Below, piece after piece: positions 9,192 to 16,439 of a stretch of DNA of 64,000 nucleotides. The notes under the pieces were generated by a model. The model was not told the origin of the DNA and ran no database searches. It saw only the letters and a list, made by a program, of their open reading frames with translations. Position numbers and translations under genes: made by a program. The DNA is from Paenibacillus radicibacter (GTDB taxonomy: Bacteria; Bacillota; Bacilli; Paenibacillales; NBRC-103111), in assembly GCF_024721995.1 (NCBI RefSeq), contig NZ_JANQBC010000013.1:124001-188000 (forward strand), in the 5' to 3' direction. Numbering within the stretch: the stretch's first letter is position 1; each line of letters opens with the position of its first letter.

Positions 9192-10015
9192 CTTAATTGA
9201 GGTCTCCTTCGTATAAAGAAATATTGTTTGCGCTTACATGAAAGATGAACTTTTATTATAGACCATACGAATACTGCTGTACAAGCCTTTCACTGAAAGT
9301 ACAAAAAGAATACAAATTTGTTCAAATACCACTCGCCTCGGGAAAAAATTCTTCCCTCAATAAATAACGATTTATCAAACTAAGGTTGACAGCTTATCCA
9401 TAAATACATCATGAGCAGACTTCCATCCCAAACATTTACGAAGACGGTGATTAATAAGGGATACTACAAGCGTGAGTTCTTCATCCATTACTTTCGCTAA
9501 ATCGTAGAACTCCTCAGCTAGTCACGACTGTATCGTGATGACCAAATTTCTTACTAATGTGGACCTCCTTGAGGCGTTGACGAATGAGTATGCCTACAAG
9601 AAACATCCCCCTCGTTTCCAGAGGTTTGCTTCGTTTCCCTTTAAGAGAGCTTGCCGTCATAGAACCAGAGTTAGTGTCTTAAAACATACCAATGTCTTTC
9701 CTTCCGCAACGACGCTTCCCTACTATTTGCTCCGGAGATAAATCTTCTCTAGTTTCTCACACAGCTCTGAGCTACCTCTGATATGATCTTACCTGTCAGC
9801 TAGCTTTCTGTGCATTCATAGCTTCATAGCAATTCACCGTGCTACCGCTTCTTTATTTTAGATGTCGCACTTCACATTTACAATCCGTTGTATAAAAACA
9901 TGGACGTTAAAACCATTAAAGTATTAAATTATATTTTTTACATTTTTCCCCTTACTTCGACATATTCGCTATGATATTCTCATTTTGTAGTTAAATATGA
10001 AAGGAGATCAATCTA
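9192..10015. other. Long intergenic region holding the IS30 remnant
   Basis: Apart from the transposase remnant no gene is supported. The part before 9375 is the promoter side of the nucleotidase gene. The stretch from about 9720 to 10015 is increasingly AT-rich and must hold the promoter of the DUF6973-type gene, but no convincing -35/-10 pair was found. Confidence 0.6.
9375..9670 (-). pseudogene. Decayed IS30-family transposase
   Basis: On the minus strand two collinear fragments of an IS30 transposase can be read in different frames. The first (about 9670-9525) gives KPLETRGMFLVG followed by a diverged copy of the fingerprint FGHWE.DTVV (here FGHHDTVV) and a stop. The second (about 9525-9375) gives the C-terminal fingerprint INHRLRKCLGWKSAHDVF and a stop. 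The central part holding most of the DDE catalytic core is missing, so the copy is dead. No terminal repeats are recognised. It borders an AT-rich island and suggests past insertion at this site. Confidence 0.75.
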
Positions 10016-10843
10016 TTGAAAAAACAATTTTTAGCTAAAGCAACAACCTTATCAATTCTTTCTTTATCTCTACTACTGCCAGGTACTTCATATGCTTATG
10101 CCAATGTAACAAACGGAACCTCATCCTATGCAAGTTATGAAATGGCTTCTTCACGAAGTTCAAGTAATGAACTTGAACTTATGAAAAATGACATTAAAAA
10201 TTTGTTAGAGGAAAATCTTGAGGGTTCATCTCGAAACTTTGACGAAATGAGTAAATTTGTAAGTCCAGGAGACATTGAATTTATTCACCATATCATTGAA
10301 TTAAAAAAAGAAAAGCCTCAATTAACACCAGAAGAAATTGTAGGAATGGTATTTACAAATCACGATAATGTACAGACTAGAGGCTTATTAAGCGAAGCGG
10401 GACAGAGTTGGAATAACTTAACAACAGATGAAAAGTGGTTAGTTGCTATGTATCCTGCGGAAGCTTTAATTGTGAATGCGGCAAAGAATAACACAGATGC
10501 ACTCACAAACTCTTATTATCCAGGTTGGAAAGATGGTGATAAAGGGAACGCATTTAGACATGCTTTATGGAATGCGATAATGGCTTTAAATATTACAAAG
10601 AATTTGGCAGAAAAATTCGCAACTGCACATGAAAATCATGGATTAACTGACGATCAATATAGGGCAGAGGTTTGGAATGGGTTTAATGGATTACAACATA
10701 GAGCGATGGATTTACATAATAACGGAAAAGGCAGAGATTGTGTTAGTTGGTATGAAATCCCTTATGCAGTATCAAATACTGATCTTGCAGAAAGAGTTCA
10801 AACAAAAATTAATAATGGTGAAATGATTATTTTAAAAAAATAA
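10016..10843 (+). CDS. Secreted DUF6973-type protein, AT-rich foreign gene
   Basis: This 275-residue protein has a clear signal peptide (KK, hydrophobic core to about residue 26, cleavage near SYAYA). The C-terminal domain carries GNAFRHALWNA (177-187), H205 and H208, and MDLHNNGKGR (231-240), the pattern of the DUF6973 family of exported proteins of unknown activity. The histidine/asparagine/aspartate pattern suggests an enzyme, but none is established. The TTG start follows AAAGGAGATC. Base composition and codon use (AAA, TTA, AAT) are far more AT-rich than the flanking genes, and an IS30 remnant lies upstream, so transfer is likely. It may form a pair with the next gene. Confidence 0.65.
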   Translation: MKKQFLAKATTLSILSLSLLLPGTSYAYANVTNGTSSYASYEMASSRSSSNELELMKNDIKNLLEENLEGSSRNFDEMSKFVSPGDIEFIHHIIELKKEKPQLTPEEIVGMVFTNHDNVQTRGLLSEAGQSWNNLTTDEKWLVAMYPAEALIVNAAKNNTDALTNSYYPGWKDGDKGNAFRHALWNAIMALNITKNLAEKFATAHENHGLTDDQYRAEVWNGFNGLQHRAMDLHNNGKGRDCVSWYEIPYAVSNTDLAERVQTKINNGEMIILKK

Positions 10844-10883
10844 GTTAGAATGAATTCATAATCAATAATAAAATAATTAATAT

Positions 10884-10936
10884 AAGGAAGATCGAACTTG
10901 TGGGGAGTATGTGCAGGGAACGATCTTCCTTATAAA
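10884..10936 (+). terminator. Hairpin between the two island genes
   Basis: Perfect 11 bp arms, AAGGAAGATCG at 10884-10894 and CGATCTTCCTT at 10921-10931, enclose a 26 nt loop and are followed by an A/T-rich tract. It could end or attenuate transcription before the small downstream gene. Confidence 0.6.
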
Positions 10937-10952
10937 ATTTATAGGAGAAAAT

Positions 10953-11393
10953 ATGAAAAAAAAAATAGTTACTATTGTAATAATATTAGTATTTATTTCA
11001 TTAGGGTTAATTAGCTATTACTTTGCTAATACTCCTCCCACAAAAAGTGAAATTATTGAAACCAATATCAATGAACTAAAGAGCGAAGAAGAAATTGAAT
11101 TTTCTAAAATCACTCCGTTTGTTTGGGATAAAGCATTTATTATAGAAGACCCCTTTACTGATACTAAAAATATTAATACGCTCGTAGGAGTTGAATGCAA
11201 CCTACAAAGATTGGAGTCCGATATTAATAGAAGAATCGTCTTTATAAAAGATGGAAAATTCATTTATGATTTTATTTATGATATAAGAAAATTCAAATTC
11301 AATTCATTTGGAACCTTAGAATTAAGTAATTCGAGCAAAATACTAAAAGAGTTTAGTAGTAGTAAGCAAATTGTTTTGAATATAAAGCCATGA
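10953..11393 (+). CDS. Small membrane-anchored or exported protein of unknown function
   Basis: This 146-residue protein starts at the ATG placed 6 nt after AGGAG; a longer in-frame start further upstream is not supported. An N-terminal hydrophobic segment (about residues 4-23) is followed by an extracellular part with FVWDKAFIIEDPFT and RRIVFIKDGKFIYDF. This layout resembles small Firmicute lipoprotein-like proteins with a 'WDK...F.KDGK' core, but there is no lipobox cysteine. Composition is AT-rich, as in the upstream gene. Being an immunity or accessory protein for the upstream secreted protein is possible but unproven. Confidence 0.55.
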   Translation: MKKKIVTIVIILVFISLGLISYYFANTPPTKSEIIETNINELKSEEEIEFSKITPFVWDKAFIIEDPFTDTKNINTLVGVECNLQRLESDINRRIVFIKDGKFIYDFIYDIRKFKFNSFGTLELSNSSKILKEFSSSKQIVLNIKP

Positions 11394-11661
11394 TGAAAAT
11401 ATCTGATGCTCTTTATGCAACCGTTCCATAGATTCCAAATTCAGCAACCGCGCCTGTTTCCATATGTAATAAAACGTAATTCCATAAATCATTCTTATAC
11501 TTTTTTTAACACATTTTCACTATTCAAGCGCTTTTTAACATCCTTTTTATCATGATCAATATAGCTACGACACTCACTCCGAAAAGCACAAAACGCATCC
11601 AGTTCTTCCTTCAAAAATTCATCTTCATCTTTATCCACCTCCATTCTAACAGACTGTGTTC

Positions 11662-11766
11662 AAAAGAATCACTTCTGGTCGCTGCTCCAATCGTGAATAT
11701 TGAATTTATATCATGGTAATTTCACGATTTCAAAGGGGATCACTTTGTCCTATAGTTGATTCTTTT
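11662..11766 (-). repeat. Palindromic intergenic element, copy A
   Basis: Read on the minus strand this copy contains CCTTTGAAATCGTGAA, a TACC spacer motif, TTCACGATT and CAGCGACCAGAAGTG, shared with copies at 42.5, 52.6 and 52.8 kb. Its outer arms AAAAGAATCA and TGATTCTTTT are perfect complements and differ in sequence from the arms of the other copies. Confidence 0.8.
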
Positions 11767-11827
11767 CTTCTTCGTTTAACTTTTTGAGCACATTCAAAAA
11801 AGGAAATATATGATTATTCGAGCTTAA

Positions 11828-11866
11828 AAAAGATGCTTTAAACCTTTCTCTCAGGTTCAAGCATCT
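11828..11866 (-). terminator. Terminator of the polyprenyl synthase gene
   Basis: On the minus strand AGATGCTT..AACC and GGTT..AAGCATCT form a stem, followed by TTTTT. It begins at the stop codon of the polyprenyl synthase gene. Confidence 0.8.
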
Positions 11867-11869
11867 TCT

Positions 11870-12850
11870 CTAGTGATCGCGTGCGGCGAAGTATCGCCAT
11901 ATTTGCTCTAAATCCTCGTGTGCCTCATATGCTTCTAACTGCCTTACGATGTCGCGTGCTTTGTCCATATAAGCTTCGCTCTGATTCAAGACCTGAGCCA
12001 TTACGCCGCTCTTGCGAATCGCTTCTACGACGTCTGCAGCTTCCTCAGCAGGTGTGTCTGCATGTATCGCACGAATACGCGGGGCAAGATCAGGATCTTG
12101 CAGCGCATAAAGCACGGGTAGGGTCACTTGGCCGTTAATCAGATCCATACCGGCAGGTTTACCTAATTGCTCCGAGGATTGCGTGAAATCGAGGACATCA
12201 TCTCTGATCTGAAAAGCCATGCCCACGTATTCACCGAAAGCATACAATTGTTCAATGACCGGCTGCTTCGCCTTTGCGATCTGAGCCCCAACTTGTAGAC
12301 AAGCTGCCATGAGCACAGCGGTTTTGTTATTGCTTTTATCTAAATATGTTTCCATCGGAATATCATAATTATATTGGTTATTCAGCTGTTGGTATTCACC
12401 CAAGCACAACTTGCTTGTTGTAAAACCGGATAATTCACGAATGAATTGCTGTCCATCCTCACCGAATTGGGTTAGAAGTTCCACCACGCGCGCCATTAAG
12501 TAGTTCGCCACATGCACGGCTTTGTTCACATCTGTTGCTTTATGTAGGGCTTGTTGCCCTCGACGCGTGTCAGACTCATCAATAATATCGTCATGGATGA
12601 GAGAGGCGACGTGGATGAGTTCTGCTGCTGCAGCAAGCTGCAACACTTGTGTCTTACTAGCCTTATCTCCAAACCTGCTACCGACGATAACCATCATCGG
12701 TCGAAGCCTTTTGCCACCTGATGCGACAAGGTTCTCCACACTTTTTTGAATAATGGAATGCCTTGGTACATCACGGTCATACTTCACAATACGGAGCATT
12801 TCTTTATCAATTCGAGCGATGTCGATATGTAAAGCATTAGATAGCTTCAT
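11870..12850 (-). CDS. Long-chain polyprenyl diphosphate synthase, catalytic subunit (HepT/DmkB-like)
   Basis: This 326-residue trans-isoprenyl diphosphate synthase carries the first aspartate-rich motif HDDIIDESDTRRG and the second, FQIRDDVLDF. The residue five before the first motif is alanine, which in this family allows long chains. It fits the HepT / DmkB subfamily that makes heptaprenyl or similar tails for menaquinone. The ATG at 12850 is preferred over one 15 nt upstream because GAGGG sits 6 nt before it. It overlaps the upstream HepS-like gene by 14 nt. The product is the likely tail donor for a UbiA-type enzyme such as that at 6.0-6.9 kb. Confidence 0.88.
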   Translation of the reverse strand: MKLSNALHIDIARIDKEMLRIVKYDRDVPRHSIIQKSVENLVASGGKRLRPMMVIVGSRFGDKASKTQVLQLAAAAELIHVASLIHDDIIDESDTRRGQQALHKATDVNKAVHVANYLMARVVELLTQFGEDGQQFIRELSGFTTSKLCLGEYQQLNNQYNYDIPMETYLDKSNNKTAVLMAACLQVGAQIAKAKQPVIEQLYAFGEYVGMAFQIRDDVLDFTQSSEQLGKPAGMDLINGQVTLPVLYALQDPDLAPRIRAIHADTPAEEAADVVEAIRKSGVMAQVLNQSEAYMDKARDIVRQLEAYEAHEDLEQIWRYFAARDH

Positions 12851-13289
12851 CGCTGACCCTCGCATAATTTTTATTTAAATATTGCTGGAATCGTTGTGTT
12901 AATAAAAAGTCCTTCTTATCGCCTTGTACCCGCGAAATTTGAATTTGCTTGTGTACAGGAGCGAGGAATGTGAGCAAACCAAAGAGCTCCCACTTCATTG
13001 CTAAATCATAGTACATGCTGCACAAATAATCGCCATCCAAGATGTGTTTCGTTAGCTGCCCGTCAGCCAAGCTTAATCCTTGATGCTTCATTAAAGACAT
13101 ATGAAGTAAAATATAGCAACCAAGTACGTGTTGACGCTGCAAACCTTCCATTTGGTACGACTCAATTAATTGAACCATATTGTGTAGAGCACGATAATCA
13201 GGTGTTAAAGTAACTTTTGCTTCTTGAGAAAGTGAATCTTGCAGCATTTGAATCGTATCCAGAAGCAATGGATGGTTTAATGATTTCAT
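12837..13289 (-). CDS. HepS-like (heptaprenyl diphosphate synthase component 1) short protein
   Basis: This 150-residue, mostly helical protein has no active-site aspartate motifs. The segment LDGDYLCSMYYDL followed by LAPVHKQIQISR matches the pattern of Bacillus HepS (GDY....YY.L....A..I..). HepS is the non-catalytic partner that, with HepT, forms the heterodimeric long-chain prenyl synthase. Here it directly precedes and overlaps a HepT-type catalytic gene, which supports the pairing. It is clearly shorter than the usual 250 or so residues, so the C-terminal half is absent. The menG/menH gene normally between hepS and hepT is missing. The start follows GGGAGG. The family call rests on motif similarity only. 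Confidence 0.62.
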   Translation of the reverse strand: MKSLNHPLLLDTIQMLQDSLSQEAKVTLTPDYRALHNMVQLIESYQMEGLQRQHVLGCYILLHMSLMKHQGLSLADGQLTKHILDGDYLCSMYYDLAMKWELFGLLTFLAPVHKQIQISRVQGDKKDFLLTQRFQQYLNKNYARVSDEAI

Positions 13290-13315
13290 TTTGTTTATCC
13301 TCCCTTAGGAATAGA

Positions 13316-13356
13316 AAGGAGTAATGTACAGCTGAACACCGTCCACATTACTCCTT
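13316..13356. terminator. Hairpin between ndh2-like and hepS-like genes
   Basis: Perfect 12 bp arms, AAGGAGTAATGT and ACATTACTCCTT, flank a 17 nt loop. On the minus strand only a weak T-rich run (CCTTTCTATTCC) follows, so it is either a leaky terminator or a processing/stability hairpin separating the two units. Confidence 0.6.
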
Positions 13357-13392
13357 CCCGATCAACAAAGTCTATTCAATTATGAAGCTGAA

Positions 13393-15234
13393 TTAATCAG
13401 CAAACAGGTACCATTTTTTAACCAAAGGAATCTTCTTCCAAATACGCTTAAGGCGTGGGATTACATAGTAGTCTAGGGACAATACGCTACCGGAACCGCC
13501 AATAAGTGCGATTGCTGCGAAGATGTACCATAGCATTTCGTATGGAGCCATACCGGATGTATAAATCATAAGCCCCATTGCAATAGTTCCAAGTGCAGCA
13601 AGTGGAGTGAACAAGCCTGCGATTAACATCAAGCCGAACACGATCTCACCGACAACCATACCTGTCTGGAAGATAGAAGCAAGTGCCGTAAAGCCACCAT
13701 CTGCATTGTAGAAGAAGAGGTCCATCGAACCATTAACCATACTTGCGATGAAATCTGGAACTGGAAGAGCTGCAACTGCGTTAGCCGCTTCTCCCGCTGC
13801 ACCTTCAGCTGCTTGAGAAGCCGCGGAAGCACCATCAACAACTTTAGCAGGAATCAAGAAGATATTGTTCGGATCTTCGATTACCTTACCAATCTTCTTC
13901 CAACCCTCAGTAAACCACATTGCACCGACGAAGATACGCAGTGGAACGAGCCAGAAGTTCGGTGTACGCTTGGATAGCAAGCCACCCACCATTGTACGGT
14001 TGTTCTTTATGTGGAAAAACTCATGCTTCATGTAAGAATAACATTTGTTAAAGCCAGCAACTTGGCATAGGTAGAACAAGTTAATAAAGTGCTTGAAGAA
14101 CATCGCCATGAAGCCGCTGAACATGAACATTTTGTTACCAGAACCGATGTTAGCAACCCCGTAACGACCACCGATACATACCATCGTACCGTGGAACGTA
14201 GGCTTGTATGATTTTTTCTGTAAGTTGTATACATCTGCATGAATGTTGTGCGCAACTAGCGGTGCCGCAAGTTCCGCATTCTCAACCATTTGTGGAACTG
14301 GTCTTTCTTCACCTTCTGGAATATAGAAGATGTTATCCCCAACAACGAATACATTGTTGTGGTCAACGCTTTGAAGCTTGTCGTTTGTTAAGATACGTTT
14401 TCTACCTTGTTGAGATACATCTAGGTTACCCACTAGGTCTGAACCTTCAACACCCGCTGTCCAAACAACAGTTCTGGAGTTAAGCTCACCTTTATCACCA
14501 AGGATAACAGAGTTCGGAGTTACACCACTAATTTGTGTACCTGTGATCACTTCGATACCCATTTTGTCTAGGCGCTTTTGAGCTTTTTGGATCAGTTTAT
14601 CTGGTAAAATTGGCAAAATTTTCGGTGCCATATCTGCAACTACAAGTCTTACTTCAGATGGATCTACGTAGAACTCTTGGCATAGCTGCTCTCTATACTC
14701 GCCAAGCTCACCGATCATCTCAATACCTGTGAAACCTGCACCTACAACAACGAAAGTAAGCATTTCTGCGCGAGCTTTAGGGTCCGTTTCTTTCGTTGCT
14801 TGCTCGAACATGTTACGGATTTGATGCTTCAATGTTACTGCATTCTCAAATGACCATAGGGAGAATGCATGCTCTTCTGCACCTGGGATACCGAAGAAGG
14901 ATGGCTTGCTACCTGTACCGATTACGAGGTAATCGTAGTCATAAGTCTTGCTCGATTTCGAGTGAAGCTTATTGCCTTTGAAGTCGATGTTGTCGATATC
15001 ATCAAGAACAACGTCCACACCGCGGCCAGCAAACACTTTTTTCAAATCAACTTTAATTGAATCTTCTTCAACACGGCACGCCGCTACTTCATGAAGCTCA
15101 GTCAGTAAAGTGTGATAAGGTTTTTTATCGATAAGCGTGATTTTGAATCCCGCATCTTTTTTAAATTTCTTAGCTAGTTTTTTAGCCGTTAGGATACCGC
15201 CGTATCCGCCGCCTAATACTATGATATTTTTCAC
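13393..15234 (-). CDS. Type II NADH dehydrogenase with C-terminal membrane (DoxX-like) domain, Ndh2-type
   Basis: This 613-residue protein joins two modules. Residues 1 to about 400 are NDH-2: FAD-binding GGGYGG (8-13), NAD-binding VVVGAGFTGIEMIGELGEY (162-180) and a second flavin motif VFVVGDN near residue 300. From about 430 the chain has four hydrophobic helices (WLVPLRIFVGAMWFTEG, the region around VVGEIVFGLMLIAGLF and two more) typical of DoxX-like modules, interrupted by an Ala-rich insert. NDH-2 enzymes usually stop near 400 residues. The Ndh2 of the Listeria flavin-based electron-transfer locus has just such an added membrane domain and donates electrons to a dedicated demethylmenaquinone pool. 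The PplA-like gene directly upstream supports the same role. Confidence 0.88.
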   Translation of the reverse strand: MKNIIVLGGGYGGILTAKKLAKKFKKDAGFKITLIDKKPYHTLLTELHEVAACRVEEDSIKVDLKKVFAGRGVDVVLDDIDNIDFKGNKLHSKSSKTYDYDYLVIGTGSKPSFFGIPGAEEHAFSLWSFENAVTLKHQIRNMFEQATKETDPKARAEMLTFVVVGAGFTGIEMIGELGEYREQLCQEFYVDPSEVRLVVADMAPKILPILPDKLIQKAQKRLDKMGIEVITGTQISGVTPNSVILGDKGELNSRTVVWTAGVEGSDLVGNLDVSQQGRKRILTNDKLQSVDHNNVFVVGDNIFYIPEGEERPVPQMVENAELAAPLVAHNIHADVYNLQKKSYKPTFHGTMVCIGGRYGVANIGSGNKMFMFSGFMAMFFKHFINLFYLCQVAGFNKCYSYMKHEFFHIKNNRTMVGGLLSKRTPNFWLVPLRIFVGAMWFTEGWKKIGKVIEDPNNIFLIPAKVVDGASAASQAAEGAAGEAANAVAALPVPDFIASMVNGSMDLFFYNADGGFTALASIFQTGMVVGEIVFGLMLIAGLFTPLAALGTIAMGLMIYTSGMAPYEMLWYIFAAIALIGGSGSVLSLDYYVIPRLKRIWKKIPLVKKWYLFAD

Positions 15235-15285
15235 AATTTTTCACCTCTTGGGTTTATTTAGGATATTCCTTGTAGCAAACCGCAA

Positions 15286-15318
15286 GCGCAAACACGATTA
15301 GATCGCATTTGCGCTTGT
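15286..15318. other. Inverted repeat between the pplA-like and ndh2-like genes
   Basis: AAGCGCAAA and TTTGCGCTT form 9 bp arms around a 15 nt spacer, 50 nt upstream of the ndh2-like start. There is no T-run, so it is better read as an operator or mRNA hairpin than as a terminator. Confidence 0.4.
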
Positions 15319-15353
15319 GATGTTGTAACCCAAACTTACATGTTTAGATTTAA

Positions 15354-16229
15354 TTACTTCTTCGCATTTTTCAATGCTTCTTCAACTAATTGGAAGAAAT
15401 CTTTAACGTTGATGGAAACGCCAGTGATTGCATCTGTTGTACCATCATCTTTAAGTGTTGCAGCTTTGGGATCTTGTTTCTCGATCAAGAATGCTTCAGC
15501 TTTTTCAGCTTCTTCATACCATTCACCTTGAGCTTTAGCTTTTTCTTTCATGCCGTACTTACCAGCTTTATCAAGCGTCTTCTTGTCGTCGCCGCCATCT
15601 TTATTCACACCGTTCCAGTTCACTGCAACGATTTTACCGTTCAATACTGTAAGGTCAACTTTGTACTTCCAGCCAGAATCAGCGAATGCTGCTTGCTCTG
15701 CATGGTAAGCACCATCTTTGTAAGGACCAGCTTCAACTGGACCAGCTGCTAGTGCTTTAGTAACTAACGTTGTGAAACCTTTAACTTTGATGGATACACC
15801 AGATACTGCATCTGTGTGACCTTCTTCATCTTTCAAAGCGAGCGCTGCAAGGTCTTGTTTTTCAACTAAGAACTTTTCAACCTTTTCAGCTTGCTCGTGC
15901 CATTCAGATTGAGCTTTACCTTTTTCTTTCATACCGTACTTACCAGTTTTGGAAAGTTCTTTTTTATCAGGACCTGCAGCTTTACTTACTTCAGTCCAGT
16001 TAACGTCAGTGATTTTGCCGTCTTTAACATTAAGGACTACAGCGCCCTTCATGCCTTTTTCGTCATATTCACTTTCAGCATAATATGCGCCATCTTTGTA
16101 TTTACCTTGTTCAGCATTTTGTCCCGCTGCTGGAGATGGTGAAGCTGCATTTTTGTTAGCATTGCCGCCGCAACCTGCAAGTAAACCAACAATCAATACT
16201 GCTGCTAAAATCGTTGATAGTTTTCTCAT
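15354..16229 (-). CDS. PplA-like lipoprotein with two FMN-binding domains
   Basis: This 291-residue lipoprotein has a type II signal peptide with lipobox LLAGC (Cys20) and a Ser/Pro/Ala-rich tether. Two homologous FMN_bind domains follow (about 43-160 and 168-288), each starting YKDGAYxAE. The flavinylation motifs are D140-AVSGVS-146 and D266-AITGVS-272. The usual consensus ends GAT; here both end GVS, so serine would be the FMN acceptor. PplA of Listeria has the same two-domain plan and passes electrons from the membrane to extracellular acceptors after flavinylation by FmnB (ApbE family). No FmnB is in the window. It lies just upstream of the Ndh2-like gene on the same strand. Confidence 0.85.
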   Translation of the reverse strand: MRKLSTILAAVLIVGLLAGCGGNANKNAASPSPAAGQNAEQGKYKDGAYYAESEYDEKGMKGAVVLNVKDGKITDVNWTEVSKAAGPDKKELSKTGKYGMKEKGKAQSEWHEQAEKVEKFLVEKQDLAALALKDEEGHTDAVSGVSIKVKGFTTLVTKALAAGPVEAGPYKDGAYHAEQAAFADSGWKYKVDLTVLNGKIVAVNWNGVNKDGGDDKKTLDKAGKYGMKEKAKAQGEWYEEAEKAEAFLIEKQDPKAATLKDDGTTDAITGVSINVKDFFQLVEEALKNAKK

Positions 16230-16356
16230 TGTGTAATGTCCCCCCGCTTTTTAATTCAAAAACATTGTAACACGTTTCACAAACAGCCTATGTATAAAAA
16301 ATCACAGACTTTTGTACAACCACTATCAAACCACTGACACGACAGCCTTTTTCAAA

Positions 16357-16412
16357 AAAAATAAAGGCACGATAACAGGTTTATCCCCTGTTTTCATGTC
16401 TTTATTTTTTGT
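16357..16412. terminator. Terminator of the FGGY kinase unit
   Basis: On the minus strand AAATAAAG..CATGAAAACAGG pairs with CCTGTTATCGTG..CTTTATTT, followed by TTTTTT. It separates the kinase gene from the PplA-like gene promoter. Confidence 0.8.
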
Positions 16413-16439
16413 AAAGATTAACTAATAATGAGTGCCAAT

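Larger units (their letters stand above)
11394..11869. other. Intergenic region with a palindromic element and a terminator
   Basis: No coding region is supported between these convergent genes. It contains repeat copy A (11662-11766) and a terminator (11828-11866). The AT-rich composition fades into normal composition towards the right. Confidence 0.6.

Noticed and set aside
9535-9741. 68-codon plus-strand frame in the region before the DUF6973-type gene
   Set aside because: It runs antisense to the IS30 remnant, lacks a ribosome site and has no domain.
10911-10952. Longer start for the small island membrane protein
   Set aside because: It would begin inside the hairpin at 10884-10931 and lacks a ribosome site, while the ATG at 10953 has AGGAG in the right place.
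11662-11766. Repeat copy A as an ordinary terminator
   Set aside because: It lacks a T-run directly after a short stem and shares its inner sequence with three other loci; a separate normal terminator is at 11828-11866.
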